DNA of 64,000 nt, taken from NCBI GenBank assembly GCA_902538885.1, contig CACBGU010000003.1, forward strand, positions 34,752 to 98,751. The letters are read 5' to 3'. This document shows positions 62,250 to 64,000 of this stretch, one piece after another. The DNA is from an uncultured Pelagibacteraceae bacterium. GTDB lineage: Bacteria; Pseudomonadota; Alphaproteobacteria; Pelagibacterales; Pelagibacteraceae. The stretch's first letter is position 1. Every line of letters begins with the position of its first letter. The position numbers were made by a program, and so were the translations under genes. The notes beneath the pieces were generated by a model. That model was not told where the DNA came from. It made no database searches and worked only from the letters and a program-made list of their open reading frames with translations.

Positions 62250-63227
62250 CAATTTATCTAGAGGACTAATTTCTCCAATTTTAAAAATAATTGCATCTTC
62301 TTTATCAAATCCATATTTCTCAGCACTATCTTTAAATCTAACTGGAGGTTCCATAATCGGCTCTAATGACAAAACAAATGTTCCCCAATGCATTCCTAAT
62401 ACTTTTTTACTTTTTAGGTCTTGTGCAACATTCAAGGCTTCTTCTGGTGTAGTATGATAAATAGTTTTATCAAACATTGGTTTGAAATTATAAGCCCCAA
62501 TATTAATCATCGTCAGATCTATAGGACCATATTTTTCACCTAGTTCTTTGTAGACTTTCCCATATCCAGTGTCACATGCGAATAAAATTTTTTTATTCTT
62601 ATATTCTATAAGAAAATTACCCCACAAAGTTTTATTAGTGTCTGTTAAACTTCTCTTTGACCAATGAACTGCAGGAAGTAAAGAAATTTTCAAATCATCA
62701 TTTATAATTATTTGATCATACCAATCCATTTCGTTTACATCTTTATATCCTTTAAAATATTTACCAAGGTTTAGTGGTGTTAATACTTTTGCACTCTTAA
62801 AAGGAAAATTTCTAATTGTTGACATGTCCTGATGATCGTAATGATTATGAGTGAGTAAAAATATATCCGTTTTAGGTATCTCATTTAATTTTATTGCAGG
62901 ATTAGTAAATCTTTTTGGACCAAAGATTAGTGGTCCAGCGTTCTTTGAAAATACAGGATCTGTTATAATTGTAGTTTCACCTAATTTTATAAGATATGTC
63001 GCGTGACCTATCCAAGCAATATAATCATTATCTTTATATTTTTCTAAATCAGCTAATACTTTTTGTTTTTCAATAACATGTTCTTTTGGATAAGATAAAT
63101 CAACTTTTTTTCTCAATTTACTAAAAGTTCTATAAGAAAATTTTCCTGACTTAGATATTATTACTGGAGATCCTTTTGGATTTCTGAAAGTGCCATCAGG
63201 CAAATGATGATAAGGTCTTTCTTTCAT
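62244..63227 (-). CDS. MBL-fold metallohydrolase (UlaG/NAPE-PLD-like)
   Basis: WIGHATYLIKLGETTIITDPVFS, LTHNHYDHQDMSTI, GMHWGTFVLSLEPIMEPP. Confidence 0.92.
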   Translation of the reverse strand: MKERPYHHLPDGTFRNPKGSPVIISKSGKFSYRTFSKLRKKVDLSYPKEHVIEKQKVLADLEKYKDNDYIAWIGHATYLIKLGETTIITDPVFSKNAGPLIFGPKRFTNPAIKLNEIPKTDIFLLTHNHYDHQDMSTIRNFPFKSAKVLTPLNLGKYFKGYKDVNEMDWYDQIIINDDLKISLLPAVHWSKRSLTDTNKTLWGNFLIEYKNKKILFACDTGYGKVYKELGEKYGPIDLTMINIGAYNFKPMFDKTIYHTTPEEALNVAQDLKSKKVLGMHWGTFVLSLEPIMEPPVRFKDSAEKYGFDKEDAIIFKIGEISPLDKLL

Positions 63228-63228
63228 A

Positions 63229-64000
63229 TTATTTTTTTTTCTCCATTAACCATAAGCTATTTCCTGCAAGAAAATATATTTTTCCATTAATAGGGTGAAC
63301 TTGTATATCTCTTATTCTTCCAATTTTATCTTTGAAAATAATTGTTTCTTCTATCTTGGATAAATTTTGAAATTTTAATTTTCTCATTGATTTATCTTTT
63401 AAAGAAGTAATTAGCGCCTCGCCGTTCCACTCTTTAAATTCATTTCCCTTATAAATAGTTATGGCACTTGCAGCTATTGAAGGTACCCAGTATTGGATTG
63501 CCTTTGTAAAACTTGGTTTCCATTTAGGTCCGATCTTTGAGCCTGAATAATTTGTTCCACCCCAACCTAAAATTTTCCAACCATAATTTTCTCCCTTTTT
63601 AATCTCACCAAACCAATCACCACCTTTTGCACCATGGTTGCTAGCATAAATTTTTCCATCAAAAGAGGAATAGGTTAGACCTTGCGGATTACGAACACCA
63701 ATTTGATAAATTTCTGGTAACCAATTTGATTTTCCTTTAAACTTAGGGTTATCTTCTGGAATACTACCGTCTAAATAAATTCTGATAATACTTCCAGGAT
63801 GGTTTGTTGGATCTTGAGCAATCATACCACCACCTCTTTCACCAGCAGATGCAAAAAGATAATTGTCTTTTATAGCCAGTCTTGAACCGAAATGATAACC
63901 AGATTCTATTGGTGGTTCAGCTTGAAATATATTTTCGAAATTTAAATTTTTTTTATTCAATTTAGCTTTTGCAATCGAGGTGCTTGTTTTCCAATTCCCT
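63229..64000 (-). CDS. PQQ-dependent aldose sugar dehydrogenase-like (5' truncated by window edge)
   Basis: Frame open to window end (GNWKTSTSIAKAKLNKKNLNFENIFQAEPP...). SGYHFGSRLAIKDNYLFASAGERG, GVRNPQGLTYSSFDGKIYASNHGAKGGDWFGEIKKGENYGW. Confidence 0.9.
   Translation of the reverse strand, partial: GNWKTSTSIAKAKLNKKNLNFENIFQAEPPIESGYHFGSRLAIKDNYLFASAGERGGGMIAQDPTNHPGSIIRIYLDGSIPEDNPKFKGKSNWLPEIYQIGVRNPQGLTYSSFDGKIYASNHGAKGGDWFGEIKKGENYGWKILGWGGTNYSGSKIGPKWKPSFTKAIQYWVPSIAASAITIYKGNEFKEWNGEALITSLKDKSMRKLKFQNLSKIEETIIFKDKIGRIRDIQVHPINGKIYFLAGNSLWLMEKKK

Noticed and set aside
1-64000. CRISPR arrays, toxin-antitoxin pairs, prophage or transposons
   Set aside because: No regularly spaced repeats, cas genes, transposases, integrases or phage structural genes recognised.

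Overview
AT-rich, tightly packed chromosomal window. Gene content, gene order and K/N/I-rich proteins fit a SAR11/Pelagibacter-type alphaproteobacterium (taxonomy is inferred; no search was run). Most of the window is the conserved alphaproteobacterial origin-proximal region: leuS-lptE-holA, parB-parA-rsmG-mnmG-mnmE-rho-hemJ-hemH-hemE on the minus strand, then a 266-bp AT-rich gap that looks like oriC, then ppsR-maf-aroE-coaE-dnaQ, secB, fxsA, tim44-like, smr, hslUV and hisBHAFE. Flanking blocks hold dnaKJ-dapB-nth, ftsK/lolA, a tRNA-Gly(GCC) amid sulfotransferase/TPR/FkbM genes, purH/rpe, a solute:Na+ symporter operon, acs, tsaD/hemCD, folD, and a dehalogenase-like/TauD-like/AEC/MBL cluster. 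The observations most worth a second look are: (1) an unlisted 38-aa minus-strand ORF resembling the ribosome-rescue factor ArfA; (2) a probable oriC between hemE and ppsR; (3) a perfect parS palindrome inside rsmG; (4) a holA gene broken by one missing base; (5) a symporter-operon leader whose Shine-Dalgarno is complementary to an upstream anti-SD; (6) a possible H-type pseudoknot in the mnmG leader; (7) a repetitive Lys/Arg N-terminal extension on acetyl-CoA synthetase. No CRISPR array, transposase, prophage or rRNA was seen.
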